Assembly: GCF_019097595.1 (NCBI RefSeq)
Contig: NC_080729.1
Coordinates: 1,421,917 to 1,485,916 of the forward strand
Direction: 5' to 3'
From: Hemibagrus wyckioides
Lineage: Eukaryota > Chordata > Actinopteri > Siluriformes > Bagridae
Length of the DNA: 64,000 bases
Made by a program: the position numbers and the translations under genes. Each line of letters starts with the position of its first letter. The stretch's first letter is position 1. Positions 50,470 through 60,966 of this stretch are shown piece by piece. The notes beneath the pieces are model-generated. The model ran no database searches and was not told where the DNA came from. It saw only the letters and a list, made by a program, of their open reading frames with translations.

Positions 50470-50540
50470 GCTCATGCTTCAATATTTGACACGTTAGGAG
50501 TGGGAAAAGTTTCCTCCTTCTCCTCCATCTTCTTTTTCTT
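49982..50540. repeat. Trinucleotide-repeat patchwork with three copies of a spacer
   Basis: Blocks of CAT, TTC and CTC repeats alternate. The spacer 'catgcttcaatatctgacac' with a following 'gggagtga...gtttcctt' occurs three times, at about 50028, 50156 and 50469. An inner spacer 'catcttctacttttatttc' occurs three times, between about 50241 and 50399. Poly-D, poly-E, poly-F and poly-K frames on both strands are artefacts. Confidence 0.95.
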
Positions 50541-52007
50541 CTTCTTTAGGTGATTATTTACCTCCTCATAGTCAGTGATGAAGTCAGCATCAAAAGCCTG
50601 TCAAGAAATTTGGCTCCTTGAATCTTCATCAGTCTGATAATTGCCATATAAACTCATACATTTGTTTTTTTATTTTTATTTTTTATTTATTTATTTATTT
50701 ATTTTAGAAAAGAAAGTCTTTTAAACTTATGAGGCTCTAAATCACAGGAGTAATAAGAAGACATAATAAGTTCAACATAATAACATAACATAATAAGACA
50801 AATAATGCATCTGTACAATGAACAGTCTACAGGTTACGAGCACACAACCTTAACCCCTGAATTAGGATCTGTAGTGACACATAAACGCCTAGAGTGGAGC
50901 ATGAACTGGAATTTCCTGTAGCTCAGTTTGGTGATGCTTCAATCCCATCATCATAGCGCTGACTTTCCCACCACACTGACACAAATGCGTTCAAATTTCA
51001 CTTCAGCATAGAAACAAATGATAACACTTAAAGGGCAGTGAAAGCTCAGCAGACGATGTTCCAGCGTTATTGACCAAACGGTTGTTAATTTAAATCCCGA
51101 TGGACACTCGTGCTCGACTCTTAACCCTCAACTGCTCAGTTCTGAGTTCTGACTCTTTCATTTCTTCTTGGATAAACATCTCCTTACTCTGATTCGTTTC
51201 ACCGCTACAGCGGGCTTCAAAATATCCTGCTGTTAAATCCGGATGATTTTTTTTTTGCTGTGTGGTCTTATCAGTGAAGCAGCAGAGACTTTCATAAGCG
51301 TTAATAAGCGTTAAAGCGGCCCATATTTCGGATTATAGCGCTTTCATTTGTGTTTGGCCATCAGGGTGCCAGCTGCTAGATCCAATAAACACCACTGGAG
51401 TCTCTTTAAGCGTTTAACCCTGCCAAAATCCATTCCCTCTCTCCGAGGGGGAGGGCTTTAATACCCCGCGAGCCTTCTCCCCCTTTAACATGATAACATA
51501 ATCATGATTATTCCACTGGATTTATGATGAGAGCAACCCGAGCAACAGGTGTTTGAAGTTTGGTTCACACAAGAGACCCCCCAAAAAAGGAGGGGACTCT
51601 CGGTGCCAAAGTAACCAAAGTAACCTCCAACAAGCGCACTGATATCTTTATTGCTAAGCGTAACATATCCATCCTTGTCCAGCTTTCTGTGCGATGGTTT
51701 CTCTGCACCTGGTTATTTCCAACTTCTTTTTATTTTCTTTCTTTTTTGTGCGTCTAGGCCCTGGATAGCAGCTGCTTAAAGAGAGACAGAGAGAGGCCCT
51801 TACAACGTCTCCAAGACGTGTTGGCATGGTTTTCTCGCCTTTAATGTAGCACTAAGCTTTGTCTTTTGTACAATATGGGAACAGTAAAGCACGACGTGTG
51901 GACGTAAGCGCACTTTTTCAACTATGCGACTCCGCAAACAGTTTTGTTTCAAGTCAATTAGGGTGATCAGCCAATTAAATTTATGTGCGTCGATTTTTTT
52001 TCACATG

Positions 52008-52008
<1 letters not shown>
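50541..52008. other. Intergenic, possible ptf1a regulatory sequence
   Basis: No gene. Left part ordinary. About 51230-51780 is a complex block with an E-box CAGCTG at about 51370 and the PTF1-type site at 51706. A GC-rich GAGGGGGAGGGCTTTAATAC lies at about 51446. Confidence 0.4.
51706..51721 (+). promoter_or_regulatory. Candidate PTF1 composite binding site
   Basis: CACCTGGTTATTTCCA: an E-box (CACCTG), four bases, then a TC-box (TTTCC plus A), one helical turn apart. This is the architecture bound by the PTF1 trimer (Ptf1a, an E-protein and RBPJ or RBPJL). It lies about 4.7 kb downstream of the ptf1a stop. The TC-box has one mismatch to TTTCCC. Confidence 0.45.

Positions 52009-52033
<25 letters not shown>
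52009..52033. repeat. (GA)n microsatellite
   Basis: Uninterrupted GA run. Confidence 0.9.
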
Positions 52034-52038
<5 letters not shown>

Positions 52039-52099
52039 CAACAACACAGAAAGAGTGTGTGAGAAAAAGAATAAAAAAAGAATCTGGTCTTTAAGGAGT

Positions 52100-52960
52100 T
52101 TAGTCTCATCACCTGTCGTCCATTTCGCACAGAAGTGTAATAGCCAGACGTTTCCAAAAAGTGACTATATTACCAAAAGGCCCTCGCCATCCTGTGCGCT
52201 TTTGTTCGCCTTCAGTTAATAACTCATTACAGGGATTTAACAAATCCCTCACATGCATATGTTGGGTGTCTCCATATTTTTGATCCCTGCGATGAAGCAG
52301 ATGCTGCAATTGAAAATCCTGACCAAAAAAAAAAAAAACCTGCTACGAGGCTGAAAGAAGGAGAGGGTCCTGAACAAAGAGCCTTGGGGAGATCTCTCAG
52401 GAAGAGAAAAAAAACATTTACGGCCAATAAACAGACTTCAACCTGCTCCATTTCAGCCATTGTGCGGCCGTTTTTGAATAATTAAGGTTAATAAGAATAG
52501 GTTTTGTGGAGTTTGAATGCCAGGCGCACAGGTGCGGCGTGACAGGATGAATGATGCGCCTGATTTTTGCCAAACTCGAGAGCCCTTCTCTCCGAGCTTC
52601 AAGCTGATGGAAAATATTGTCACTTCTTTAATTCACGGCATTAGACGTTCACAGGAAACAAAGGCGGCCGATGAAAAGCTCATGGCTGTAATGAAACACA
52701 CTTATGGCCCGAGATAAATGAGAGCCGGAGTCAATGGCAAGGCGCGTTTTCGCTTTGCGCGCAAGCAGCCTGCTCCATCTAAATCAAATAAAGGGAACCT
52801 TTCCAACTTTTAAAAAGACCTCGTTTTCATTTTTAAAGCCTCTCCGCCATTGCCATTAAGCATATGGGGCTTTTGTACGCAGCAACAGCTCTTGAGGAAG
52901 CAACCGGTGTCTATGTGGCGAATCATTTTAACTTTCTGAGCTGAAGACGCATCCGCACAC
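52100..52960. promoter_or_regulatory. Candidate conserved enhancer-like block 3' of ptf1a
   Basis: The sequence is complex, balanced in composition and free of simple repeats apart from one A run. It has dense homeodomain-type words (TGAATAATTAAGGTTAATAA at about 52476, TCTTTAATTCACGGCATTAG at about 52626) and no consistent coding frame. The look is that of deeply conserved developmental non-coding DNA. Conservation cannot be tested here. Confidence 0.35.
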
Positions 52961-53193
52961 AAAAGCGCACAGAAAAAAATATAAAGAAAAAGAGTTTAAA
53001 AAAACATTGAGACATATGTTCGTTCGCGCTTTCCAGACCTGGTTTAGTCACAGGTTCGACAGGTTACTTACAAAACACAGGGATAAGAGACTTCTGACGT
53101 TTTTTTTTAAAACAGTTGTAAGCATGTGACCATTGTGTACCGAGTTTTGCGCACGCACCGGAATGAAGCTCAGTGTGGAGCTGGGGTCTGTCT

Positions 53194-53263
<70 letters not shown>

Positions 53264-54047
53264 TCTCTCTCTCTCACTGTCTCTTTCTTATCTGCACTTT
53301 TCTTCTATTTTAAAAACGCGTATAACTAAACATTCCCAAACTTATCCTCTCGCTTACACCGAGGGAATTTCCTCTCACGATATTATCACGATTTATTTAA
53401 AAAAAATTTTTTTTATTTTATTTTATTTTATATATCGTGTATTTTTTCCCTATGACTTCTGTACGTTTTTCTTCAGGAGACAAGAGACAAAATGAAGAAT
53501 AAGCATAATAGATATTATATATAAAAATCTATAAGATATATATATATATATTTTTTGCATGAATAAAGCTCTTGGTGAGACAGGTGTGTAGTCTGAAAGA
53601 AGAAGGTATACTGTGTTTAAACAGAAATAGTGGTTTATGATCATCTTTGCGCGCGCTTTGATGCATGTGCAGCTGATGAAGAGAATAAGCAAGGATAAAG
53701 TATGATAAAATTACAATAATTAGAGCAGTTTTGCCCAAGAGTCTTTTGGATGCGTCATCATTAGTGCAGCTTTCACAAGAAGTGTCTTCTGGCTTCCTTT
53801 ATTCCGCAAAGTGATTTAAAAAAAATAATATTTCAGGAAATGAAACGAGGCTTAGGCATCAGGTGAAGGAACAGACTTCCAAGTTCACTGGTGCACAAAA
53901 CAGTGTTGCCTGATTGGCTTTATTCCGGATTAAACCGGAAAGTGCCATGTGATGGGAATAATTTAATTCCATTAGAATAATTAGTAGGTAATTAAGTCCT
54001 GGTCTGGAATTTTTCAAACTTTATCCAAAGCCTTCGTCTTTCTACAG
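52961..54047. other. Intergenic with simple repeats
   Basis: No gene. It contains the CT/CA tract at 53193, an ATTTT-rich stretch at about 53400-53440 and a short TA run at about 53536. Confidence 0.4.
53193..53276. repeat. (CT)n(CA)n(CT)n microsatellite
   Basis: A long CT run, a CA run, then CT again. Confidence 0.95.
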
Positions 54048-54144
54048 AGTCCATTTCCATCCACACACTTCATCAGACTGGCCATCCTCATCTACATCCT
54101 CATCCTCATCCTCAGAGTCCACAGTCCTTGACCTGAAGCATCAG
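54048..54144 (+). other. Orphan exon-like segment
   Basis: A good acceptor (CTTCGTCTTTCTACAG) and a perfect donor (CATCAG|GTGAGT) bracket 97 bases. The frame with one leading base is open and serine-rich (WPSSSTSSSSSSSESTVLDL), coming partly from a CATCCT repeat. Its phase does not follow the exon at 45397, and the plus-strand gene already ends at 47314-47590. It may be a non-coding transcript's exon, an alternative 3' end, or chance. Confidence 0.3.
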
Positions 54145-54585
54145 GTGAGTCAGAGGGTAAAATATTGCTCCTTGCTGTATCATGGCGCCTCTGATGTGTC
54201 AGGACCACACTTTAATCTCTCAACGAAAAGCTCCAGACTCCGACAAAGTCTGGAGTCTGATTCTGCTCCTTCTCTTCCAACAAACGAATAAAAATAGAAA
54301 TCCACAAAAATTCCACACAAAGTTCCTTTTGAACCAAAATGTTGCCATGGGTGAATAATATAATCCATCAGCTTGGCGTTTCTCGGTGTGTTTTATCCGC
54401 AGTCAGTCCTCGTCAGTGCCATTTGCCTTTCTAATGAGCCCTAATGAAATGACACGCGCGTTATTTAGAGGCTTAATGAGGCGATAATGCGTTAAGTTTG
54501 GGATCATTTCAGATTAAATACAGACAAAAACCTGATAGGACTAATAAGACTTGCTGGAATAAGGAGCGCAAAATTAACTATAGAA

Positions 54586-54586
<1 letters not shown>

Positions 54587-54632
<46 letters not shown>
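54587..54632. repeat. (AAT)n microsatellite
   Basis: About 15 AAT units. Confidence 0.95.
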
Positions 54633-54633
<1 letters not shown>

Positions 54634-54740
54634 TACTCCATTCCATCTAATTTGAATAGATCTTTTTAATGAAGCACATGGAGCTTACCCATCATACCGT
54701 TTCATGTCAAGGTTCCTGACTTTCCCCTTCCATGTGGACC

Positions 54741-54763
54741 TGTGTGTGTGTGTGTGTGTGTGT
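54741..54763. repeat. (GT)n microsatellite
   Basis: Short GT run. Confidence 0.85.
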
Positions 54764-54956
54764 CTAAGTGTGTTCAGATGTGTGTTTTTGGGGCTCTGGG
54801 AGTTTTTGAGTTTTTGGGTTGGTTCTTAAGAAATCTGTGAGCTGACGTAGAGACTGCAGAGAAAAAAGCTACCACGGGAAAATTCAGCCTCTGAGCACCT
54901 GCATGCTTCCCCCCCGGGGCCTGGAGACCTCAACACTATTTATAGATAATAAATAA

Positions 54957-54979
54957 ACACACACACACACACACACACA
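54957..54979. repeat. (CA)n microsatellite
   Basis: Short CA run. Confidence 0.85.
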
Positions 54980-55244
54980 GTGGAGCTGTGGCATCTTTCA
55001 GCTGTTGCATTTTGTGTACAAGTTGCAGGAGACGAGTCATAGCTCAAGTTTATATCAACATCCATCATTTCAGCTATTTATAGACAACAACAGCTGGACA
55101 TTTGGTGCAAAATCTTAATGACCTCTAGATTAAATTAAACTATAAATTAGATTAAACTATAAACATTTATCTCGAATGAAAACGATGCTTTGCGCATGAG
55201 TTAGCTATAAGCTTTCTACCGAGTGCCTTAACATCATCATGATC

Positions 55245-55246
<2 letters not shown>

Positions 55247-55279
<33 letters not shown>
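55247..55279. repeat. (CA)n microsatellite
   Basis: Uninterrupted CA run. Confidence 0.9.
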
Positions 55280-55281
<2 letters not shown>

Positions 55282-56094
55282 TTCATTATCATATTTTATA
55301 CTTTCAGACACGAGACAAAGACGTGGACAGTCCACATTCATGATAACTCATGATGAACAGATACTCAGCTGTAATCTACTACAGTAATGAATTTTATATG
55401 AGCTCAAGAGCAGGATTTTGCACCGGAGATCTGAGTTTCTGAGGCAGTATAAGCCTGACATACTGTTCTAGCTAATATTCTACCTATTTTTCACTCTCTC
55501 TCTCTCTCACGCTTTATTCCGTTTAATAACAATAACAGCAGAGAAGAGTGTATTTACAATTCCCTACAAACTCCAGAGTCACAGTGTTGAAGTTCATGGT
55601 ATTAAAAACGATCTCCTATTACAATGAGGTCATTTATTTAACACAGTAAAAGATCCTCAGTCTGAGAGAGCTTTCTTACATCTTCATGACCATAAATTGA
55701 CCTTCAAAATTTGGTCTCAAATTCGCCACTTGTTGGTTTGAGCACTTTTTTAAAAAAAGTGTGAATGAACCCCTGATACATCAATATTTTTCAGTATTCA
55801 AATTTCACCAACACAACACCACGAAACGATAGGATTGTCAATACGGTCGTGTTTTTATTACAGAAAGATCTTTATATGAGCATTTTAAAATATTAATGAT
55901 AAAATAATAAATGATTCGTTAATCCTGAGTTTGAAAGACTGACTAATAAATATTATAATTTGCTTTAATATTATCATTTTGTCCACTTAGTGTCGTTACC
56001 CAACCTGAATGTATTATATATCACTAATCACAGGCTGTTTTCGAATGAAAGAGAAAAACAAACAGAGACAGGCTTAAATGAATCAATAGGAGAA

Positions 56095-56100
56095 TTTATT
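56095..56100 (-). terminator. ptf1a: Candidate polyadenylation signal of ptf1a
   Basis: AATAAA on the minus strand, 364 bases after the ptf1a stop. It is a plausible signal by distance and would place two microsatellites in the 3' UTR or next to it. Confidence 0.35.
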
Positions 56101-56105
56101 GAATC

Positions 56106-56147
56106 ATCCTCATCCTCATCATCATCATCATCATCCTCATCATCATT
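56106..56147. repeat. (ATC)n microsatellite, imperfect
   Basis: ATC units with CCTC interruptions. Confidence 0.85.
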
Positions 56148-56345
56148 ATAAATATAGACCATTTGAGACACGGTACGTTTCATTTTTATAAAAAATAGGT
56201 TCTGTCTCGTTGGACATCCGTAGAAATCAACGTTAAATTATAAAAAATATATTATCAGAAAATTCAATCAAGCAATAATTAAATAAACGACGCACTACAC
56301 AGTGATTGCCAGAGGCTCTAAGTTCAATTCCAGACTGGACAGCTG

Positions 56346-56346
56346 C

Positions 56347-56393
<47 letters not shown>
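56346..56393. repeat. (AAT)n microsatellite in the ptf1a 3' UTR
   Basis: About 15 AAT units (ATT on the coding strand), beginning about 70 bases after the stop codon. Confidence 0.95.
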
Positions 56394-56396
<3 letters not shown>

Positions 56397-56463
56397 TTTA
56401 CACAGTAACATAAACACAATGGAGAATCCCACACAGTCCGTGCACCGAGTAAAACACCGGGAT

Positions 56464-56695
56464 TTAGGCCACCAGCTCAAACGGAGGCTCGTTCTCGATG
56501 TTAGTGAGCGCGGATTTGAAGTGCACTTTGCGGGGGTCCTCCGGGGTCCAGACCTTCGCCCTGCGGATGATGTTCTGTTCCCGGAGCTGTTTCTCATCCG
56601 TCCAGGACAAAGAGTGACCGGCCAGAGGGGGCAGGCCGTAATCTGGGTCATCAGGAGAAGGAGATCCTGGAGAGGAAAAAAAGGACAATTTAGTT

Positions 56696-56763
<68 letters not shown>

Positions 56764-56993
56764 TGGATATTTGTAAATGATTAGGGAAAATTTTATGTAT
56801 TCTGTTTTTAAACAAAGGTCTTAAACCTAAATCCTGTCCTGTCTTCAGATTCTCTCTACACTCTGCATAAAATGTCTTTTTTTTTAATTATCATGAGCAT
56901 TAAAATTAACAAGAAAGCTTAATATAGAGAGTCTAAAAAGTTTAACACGTCAGAAGAAATACAAAAGTCAGAAAAGGATTAACACTAATGCGC

Positions 56994-57029
<36 letters not shown>

Positions 57030-57718
57030 TATTGTTGATAATAATTATGCTACCTCTATTAAAATGCTATCACAGTTAATCCTAAGAGCTGCATGGTAAG
57101 TGTAGTAAAGTTTGAACAGATCTTACTTGTCCCTCTGTGGCAGATGATGACTTTTTTGGGCTGGTTTAGAGCTTCGTGACTGGAGTTCCGGATGGGCGCG
57201 TCGGACTGCACGAGTTCAGCCAGGAAGTTGATGTAGCCGATGGCGAGGCGCAGCGTATCTACTTTGGAAAGGCGTTTCTCATAAGGCAGGGTGGGGATGT
57301 GCGAGCGCAGACCTTCAAACGCGTCGTTGATGGACTGCATGCGTCTGCGTTCGCGCACGTTGGCGGCCTGGCGCAGCTGCTGCATCTCCTGCTCTGACCG
57401 CGCTCTCCTGCGCCTCTTCAGCTGCAGCGCACCGTCACCCCGCCGCGGGGAAAACCCAGACACATCGTACGACGAGGAAGAAGAAGAGGAAGAAGAGGAA
57501 GAGAAGCGACCCACGTCGCAGCCGTAGTCGTCATCGCGCGCGCGGCAGTCCTCGTAGTACTCTTGGATTTGGCTCGCGAGGAAGTCGACGTCGTCGTCCA
57601 AGAAGTCGTCCGCGTCCATGTGCTCGCGCGAGCATCGCTCGGTGAAGAAATCATCGTCGTCGAAATACGCGGAGGAGAAAGAGTCCAAGCCTGAAAACGG
57701 ATCCAGCACGGTCTCCAT
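56464..57718 (-). CDS. ptf1a: Pancreas-specific transcription factor 1a (bHLH), two exons
   Basis: Ptf1a is a nuclear bHLH activator. It pairs with an E-protein and recruits RBPJ or RBPJL to form PTF1, which specifies pancreatic (especially acinar) cells and inhibitory neurons of cerebellum, hindbrain, spinal cord and retina. The coding sequence joins 57718-57127 and 56666-56464, giving 264 residues, close to the usual fish length. [16 protein letters not shown] at the start is the family N-terminus, so the 41 codons open upstream are not used; they also contain the TATA box. An acidic N-terminal half (residues 20-48) precedes an 11-serine run (73-83). The bHLH domain spans about 116-171 ([20 protein letters not shown] at its start). 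After the splice, the two RBPJ-contact tryptophan boxes follow: [11 protein letters not shown] (W219) and [10 protein letters not shown] (W237). All key residues are present and no break is seen. Confidence 0.98.
56696..56762. repeat. (AAT)n microsatellite in the ptf1a intron
   Basis: About 22 AAT units starting 30 bases from the intron's 3' splice site. It lies just upstream of the pyrimidine tract on the coding strand. Confidence 0.95.
56992..57023. repeat. (AAT)n microsatellite in the ptf1a intron
   Basis: About ten AAT units. Confidence 0.9.
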
Positions 57719-57757
57719 CCTTTTTTTTGCGGTTTCTGAAAAGCCGGCACGCGAAGA

Positions 57758-57767
57758 CCTTTTATAG
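57758..57767 (-). promoter_or_regulatory. ptf1a: ptf1a TATA box
   Basis: CTATAAAAGG on the minus strand, 40-49 bases upstream of the ATG at 57718. With normal TATA spacing the transcript would start around 57730-57737, leaving a leader of roughly 12-20 bases. Confidence 0.7.
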
Positions 57768-57806
57768 GGACATAGACAGTCGCGTGCCATTAACGGGCCA
57801 CGCCAG

Positions 57807-57813
57807 CCAATCA
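57807..57813 (+). promoter_or_regulatory. CCAAT box upstream of ptf1a
   Basis: CCAATCA, about 40 bases upstream of the TATA box. It is the usual position for an NF-Y site, which works in either orientation. Confidence 0.45.
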
Positions 57814-57841
57814 GCGATGAGCAGAGACAGAAGCAGCGCAC

Positions 57842-58029
57842 CTACGGAAAAGCCACGCCCACCTTGTTTACGCCCTCAGCCTCTTAATCCTCAAGAAGAC
57901 AATTATCTTTTCTATCAGTTAATTAATTAGGGAACACATTTGACTGGTTAGTAGATTTTATTTATCTATTTATTCATTTATTTAATAAAAATATAACTCT
58001 ATAGCCACCAGATACAACAACCATAATAG

Positions 58030-58073
<44 letters not shown>

Positions 58074-59974
58074 AACCTAATTAATTTTGAAATAAACTGT
58101 TGTAAAGCAACCATGTCTATAAAGGTTAGAAATCACAATAGTTTTAATTCGGTTGTTCCTTTTACGGCAATAATGTAATGAGTGTACACAAGGCTGAATT
58201 TTAATTTAATTAATTTCATTATTTATTCCTTTATTTATAACTCATCCACAAACAGCTGCAGAATATACACACTGAAAACATACAAACACCACTGATGTTC
58301 TAAATATCATGCGCTTCTACACCATGTGGACGTTGTCATTAGGTTATTCGATGACCTGTTGATGTTAGACAATATTTTATTAACGCTTTTTGTCTAATAA
58401 TATTTTGAAATAAATTATTTTTTATTATTTAAGCCTTTATTTATTTCTCATTTGCAAACAGCTTCAGTCTGCTGCGCCCTAAAGAGCCATCCGTCAGTTA
58501 AATATAAAAGCTTTATTACTGGGTGGAAAAAAACCCAACAACAACAGTGGCTTGTAAACAATGGTTGAAGAGCCACTCAGGTGTTGGAGGACTTCGGTTT
58601 GTCTCTTTCGCTCTTATTAGCGATTAAATGCTGTTTACGTTTGTCCACGTGCACTTTTTGCACCCACGGGAACCGGACAATGCGCCGGAGCGAGCACTGC
58701 TTTTGAAAGGTCACTCAGGCAGGTTGACCCCTGCGACCCTATTTTAAGGCTTCTCTTTAAAAAAGCAGGTAGCATTCAAGAGCTCGCGCACTTCATTACC
58801 GAAGGGGGACGCGCGGCTCCGGATAGAGCACGAGCGCCGCCGCACAATGCAGCACAATGCGACACAATGAAATACAATACAGCACAAAACGTGGGCGCAC
58901 GAAAGGAGAGAGAGAGTGATGTCAGGAAGGAGAGGAACAGGGGGCCATCAATCAGTGGCGAGTTGTTTTTTATCCTCATTGGACGCACAGAAATCTCGCT
59001 TTCCATAAAGGCACTGGTGAGAAAACTTAAAGCGCGGAATTTGCAAAGCATTCCGAATCCTGATTATTTTCATACTGAATAACTTCCTCATGACAACGTT
59101 TAGATAAGCAGGGGTGCGCAGATATATCAGCTAAACATGATATTATAATAAATCTAATAGTGATTTATAGTTGATTTGTAGTTCCAAAGGTTAATGAAAA
59201 GAGTTATCAGAACTCTCAAAGATGTGAACTGAGGTCAGATGTGTGGCTGAAACAGCAGCAGCAGCTGCCATCATATATGACCACTGGGCCCGTGTCACCC
59301 TACAACATCTGTTAAACAAGTTAAAAATGATTTTAAAAAATGCCTTGATCTTGAATTACTAGACTAACTGCAGTTTTACGCATGCGCATTATATTCTACA
59401 GACGTTTTATTATTTCTATATTGAGCAGTAAAGAAATGGTATAAAAGACTTTAACTGATGGTCTGTTGATAGAATTATTTAAGACCATAATATGCCGTGT
59501 TTGTGTTATTTAAAATCACGTGTCTGTACAAATCGGGTGTAAATGGATGTGTAGGTTTGTTTACGTATAGGCTACATATTTGCATTATGGGGACGTTTAT
59601 TATTTGGTAAAATGGTTTATTAAAGAGCCTTACACTGAAATGTTAGAAACTAAAATGCTTCTTGGTCTACATCTGAGCTTTTGTTTAGGCTTTATTTAAA
59701 GAAATTACACACACTACGTCACAGTTAAGCAACTTCTCTAAATGTTTCCATTATTATTTATTTAAGAATGTCTAAAAGAAGGTGCTTTAGCATTAGCATT
59801 TAAAAAGAGAAAATATTTATATTTATATATTTATATGTCGGTAAAACATCGACGATATCAGAAATAATCGGAAAAATGCGATAACGCGTGGTAATATTGA
59901 CCACCTGTGCAAAGTGCGCATGTAGTATATGTGTGTAGATGTTGATCATCTGTTTCCCAACAATTCCATTGTGT

Positions 59975-59976
<2 letters not shown>
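57842..59976. other. 5' flank of ptf1a
   Basis: No gene. It holds an AAAT array at 58030 and AT-rich sequence to about 58480. About 58550-59060 is a complex, CpG-richer block (CACGTGCACTTTTTGCACCC, CCTATTTTAAGGCTTCTCTT) that could be a proximal regulatory region. Confidence 0.4.
58030..58070. repeat. (AAAT)n microsatellite
   Basis: About ten AAAT units. Confidence 0.95.

Positions 59977-60004
<28 letters not shown>
59977..60004. repeat. (CA)n microsatellite
   Basis: Uninterrupted CA run. Confidence 0.9.
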
Positions 60005-60006
<2 letters not shown>

Positions 60007-60099
60007 CAGTGACACCTGTAAGTTAAAGGAGCACCTGCAGTGTTGTATTAACTCTTGAAGTGACTCACTAACACTTGGCATTCAGCAAAAGGCGTCAAC

Positions 60100-60850
60100 A
60101 CTGGGAGTTTCTTCTCTGTGCCTCTTTCAGGAAGCGAGGTTTATCTGCTCGGGCTCTAGCATCGACTAAGCTCACTTTATTTCACTCGAGAGGTCATTAA
60201 GCGACAAGGAGGAATAAATAAGGCCGTGTTTGGAGGACAGGGCGCGTATGGTTTTATTATAGAGGGGGGCTGGTAGCAGCAGCGTGGCACTCAGTGGTGG
60301 CCAAACAGGGCCAACAAATTACGCTGGTACCTGAGATGCTGACTGGTTGGAGTCGATCAACAAACCCTATTCAAACAAGGATGGAGGGGGGTCATTTGTG
60401 TTAGAGAACTGGAGGCTGTGCTAAAAGTGTAATGCTTGTCTCGGCAAGCTGCAGCGTGAGGCTCGGTCCGTGGGAATCTCGCCACTTGCGCGTTTCGAAG
60501 AGTCAAAGAGCTGAATAAACACCGCAGCCTGCAGCAGCCTGTATGCTAAAGAGCGCATCTGAAACGGGGCCCGTATAAAAAGGTAGTGATAAATGTGCCT
60601 CACGTTTTGGGATGGGCTCGTTATGAAAAAAAAGCGTGGAGATTTTTTGTGGTGTCGGAGCGCCGCGCAGCCAGGGGTCTGTGCCAAAAAACAAATCGCC
60701 CGACAATTCAAAACCTGCAACTTGTTAGATAAATGAAGCTTTACACATCGCGACTCGGGTAAATGTACTTTGCATTTTCTTTGCGAAGGCATTCGAGCCG
60801 TGTTTGCTCCACCAGGTGCGCAGTTTAGCGGATCATCATTCATTCCTGAC
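60100..60850. promoter_or_regulatory. Candidate conserved enhancer-like block 5' of ptf1a
   Basis: Complex non-repetitive sequence 2.4-3.1 kb upstream of the start codon. It contains GCCAACAAATTACGCTGGTA at about 60311 and GGGCCCGTATAAAAAGGTAG at about 60568. Overlapping frames on the minus strand (149 and 67 codons) conflict and lack splice sites, so I read it as regulatory. Conservation is untested. Confidence 0.33.
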
Positions 60851-60881
60851 ACAAATAATAAAGCCGGCATTTATTTATTCA

Positions 60882-60883
<2 letters not shown>

Positions 60884-60955
<72 letters not shown>

Positions 60956-60966
60956 TTTTATTTATT
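60884..60966. repeat. (ATT)n(ATTT)n microsatellite
   Basis: An ATT run passes into an ATTT run and then a T-rich tail. Confidence 0.95.

Larger units (their letters stand above)
54145..56094. other. Intergenic, 3' flank of ptf1a
   Basis: No gene. About 54370-54560 is a complex block with repeated TAATGAG words. The rest is AT-rich with several microsatellites, listed separately. Confidence 0.4.
56667..57126 (-). other. ptf1a: ptf1a intron
   Basis: A 460-bp intron. The donor is GGGACAA|GTAAGA (57127/57126) and the acceptor TTTCCTCTCCAG|GATCTCC (56667/56666). The junction rebuilds an arginine codon (A plus GA) in the conserved run HRGTRSPSP. It carries two AAT arrays, so most of its length variation would be microsatellite-driven. 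Confidence 0.95.

Noticed and set aside
56302..56784. 160-codon plus-strand frame over ptf1a exon 2
   Set aside because: Antisense shadow of the real exon, extended by the AAT arrays as poly-asparagine.
57719..57841. 41-codon N-terminal extension of ptf1a
   Set aside because: The conserved family start METVLDPF is at 57718, and the extension contains the TATA box.
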